In this document: positions 61,736-64,000 of the stretch, piece after piece
Layout of the letters: every line of letters starts with the position of its first letter
Position numbering within the stretch: position 1 is the first letter of the stretch
Source of the DNA: Manduca sexta
Lineage: Eukaryota > Arthropoda > Insecta > Lepidoptera > Sphingidae
Length of the DNA: 64,000 nucleotides
Direction: 5' to 3'
Assembly (NCBI RefSeq): GCF_014839805.1
Contig: NC_051123.1
Location: forward strand, 4,880,727-4,944,726
The notes under the pieces: model-generated
What the model saw: only the letters and a program-made list of their open reading frames with translations
Database searches by the model: none
What the model was told of the DNA's origin: nothing
Position numbers and translations under genes: made by a program

Positions 61736-64000
61736 TTACAATAAATAAAAATCGCTACACCCGTTCAATGAATTAAATAAATTGTTAAGTAAAAGTGTGA
61801 AATCTACTAACTGACGACATTCTGCTGGAATTCTGCTCTTGCCGTTAAATGTTCAGCCGCAACAGCTCATAAACGGGGTTGTTATTTGTCCTTTAACGCG
61901 TATTATGTCATGTTACCAGTATTTTCCTTTCCGTAAATATACAGCTTTAGTTACATCTTTCTTTAACCAACTCTGTTATGGGACCGACATTAACGGGTGC
62001 CTGGTCGCATGTTGTGTTGATTACGTTAAGCCAGCATCAATGGCATCTTCCAAGACAGTTCGTATTAATATTTTTAGCTCTATCTTATTAAGTCCATTTG
62101 TGAAATAATATGCTATTGGCTGATTAAAATATTTTTTATGCCTTTTATTATAAAAACCAAAGCGTAGTTAGAAAAGAGCATTTTTAATGTGAAGCAAACT
62201 CTTGTATCTTTGTATGGATCATATGACACAGACAAAAAGACCAAAGCAAAACAATCTTTTTCCTTTATTTCCAACAGTGGAAAATTATAGGATTTATTCC
62301 TGCGATTATATTAATTTGGCTTTTACAGTTCTTGATGATGGTAGAGTAAAATACTTGCATAAAGGTTTGTAATATTTAGGACGTTTTTTTGAATAAAGAC
62401 AATGACAATGTTTTTTCCTCTGGTGAAAATCGTCTTCCCTTCGCTTTCGTAAATGTTTTATATTTTTTTGGAATAAACCAATTTGAGTATTGTATACCGC
62501 GTGTCTTCGGGACCTACTTGTAAGGCAGTAGATATGGTCCGAAAATACTTTAGTAATATCTGAAAAATAAAACATTAATGAATATTACTGTTCGAGCAAG
62601 GAAAAGTAACTTGTTGAGTAGGACATATAAGAAGCGGTACATTTGTCCCGTACATAACGTCAAAAGGAAGAGTGGCTCAAAATTATATATTGTACTACTT
62701 TAAACTTTATGTCGCGGCAGTCGCGTTACTCATTCTCCGTGGTTAACTATAGGACGAGGACAGAGAGATAGACAATTACAATAGGACGTTATTTTACAAT
62801 GAACATTATGGTACTGCGTTTCGAGTCGCGAGTCAGAGGAAAGTATTTTGAGTGTTATCATTACAAAATACTGTAAGGCGCACATTAAAGCGCCTCGCCT
62901 CAGTACGCCTCGCCTAATTTGAAGTAGGACATTGTACCGGCTCAATGTTAAAATGAGGCTACTCTTACAAACTCGTTTTCATGTCATGTCCTACCCAATT
63001 CTAATTAGTAACTATACGTTATCAAATATAGGATGATAATTTTGACAGCTCCTTCACATGAAGCTTCGTATTTTTTTTTCGGTAAAATTTACTACAGGTA
63101 ATATCATATTTCATTTTGAAGTGCCACTCATTATCATAATGAACAATCACGGACTATCGCAAATCGCCATTGAAATAAAATAAATCGATAATATAAAATT
63201 TGCATTTAGATTTAATTATATTATTTTTTGCAAATATTCGAGTTGTTTGTAATTGATCACATTTATTGGTAAAAAAATCTATAATTAATACATCTAATGT
63301 TTTCACGATTTAAATAGTTAACACAATGATAACTGCAAGTGGTGTAGGGTTTAAAAACATAAATGGAAATGGCTTACCAATAATAAATAGATAATTCAAT
63401 AAAAAAATATTTATATCATCTGAACATACCAAATAATTATGCAACTATCGATATCAAGTTTTATAAAAATGGTAATCGATAATCGAATACGTTCAATAAC
63501 GATTATACCTTAGCCTCATCATTAGTGTGATTTGTCAAAATTAACATCCTAAATTATATAAAGTTTTAGTAAACATTTTCACAACTTTAAGTAAGATATG
63601 TATATAGCATTACCGGTGAGATATGTGCTTCTTTCGGCCATTAAATCCATGTTTTCATGAAATGAATATCCGGTGTATAATGTTCTGTAACATAATTCGA
63701 TATGAGAGACATGAACGGACAGAAAAGTGAAAGCCGAGATCTTTAGAGAAGATTTTCTCGTAGTGTCACGCACGTTAAAAGCCCTTCCCGCTAGAAAAAT
63801 GCCTAAATAACAGTATCGATGCATAGCACTATCTATTTTATATTCAGATTCACAATTAAAATACTATCCAGGGATAAAAGCACCCAGCCTATCTTATATT
63901 ATTGCAACTTTGTCCGTGTGCCAAATTCGCTTAGCACACATATATTATAAACACATTATAAAAAATTAAATAAAATTATATTAGTAAGCACTCAGGCTGC
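61736..64000. other. weakly supported minus-strand coding signals
   Basis: Two minus-strand frames deserve mention. One (62557-62306) follows a TTTTATTTTTCAG acceptor, is basic and His/Cys-rich with HCHCLYSKKRPKYYK, and ends in TAA; it looks like a terminal exon of a gene entering from the right. The other ends at a GTAATG donor near 63614 and reads LYTGYSFHENMDLMAERS; I thought of a sulfatase-like segment but cannot support it. The rest is AT-rich with no exon recognised. Confidence 0.3.

Overview
The window looks like AT-rich nuclear DNA from a lepidopteran insect (moth or butterfly). The genes are split by GT-AG introns. Many introns carry typical lepidopteran mobile elements: Helitron tails ending in a GC hairpin plus CTAG, a DD37D (maT-type) mariner, tRNA-derived SINEs, MITEs and a Penelope-like retroelement. 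Exon models below were built by hand from reading frame, splice sites, intron phase and family homology. No alignment or transcript evidence was available.

Left part (1-17,300): a small astacin-protease cluster. A plus-strand gene (about 3,872-11,760, true 5' end not found) encodes two astacin domains in tandem. The first has an intact zinc and catalytic motif. The second keeps the three zinc histidines but has lost the catalytic glutamate and carries a long charged insertion. A convergent minus-strand astacin paralogue (12,368-15,965, 5' end not found) has lost most of the active site but keeps the four structural cysteines. Intron positions and phases are shared by all three domains. Three introns of the plus gene use GC donors.

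Middle part (17,392-39,000): wbl/ERp29 on plus, with a frameshifted mariner in its only coding intron; RanBP1 on minus; a broken Penelope-like element on minus bounded by inverted repeats; then Lztr1 on plus, 15 coding exons encoding six Kelch-type units and two BTB/BACK modules. Lztr1 introns are full of SINEs and MITEs.

Right part (40,900-57,600): UQCR10 (minus), Rab35 (minus), intronless Arpc4 (plus) and Ufd1 (minus). Rab35 and Arpc4 are divergent, Arpc4 and Ufd1 convergent. The last Ufd1 intron holds Helitron sequence with six copies of a ~123-bp tandem unit. From 57,600 to 64,000 I see mostly non-coding DNA, a foldback MITE, SINE and Helitron remnants, and a few weakly supported minus-strand exons.

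The identified genes are mostly housekeeping: ER folding, Ran cycle, Ras ubiquitination, complex III, endocytic recycling, actin nucleation, ER-associated degradation. They do not form one pathway. I found no clear new biological system. The best leads are the pseudo-protease astacin cluster with its GC-AG introns, a Helitron that begins exactly 4 bp inside a splice donor, and the inverted-repeat-bounded Penelope element.
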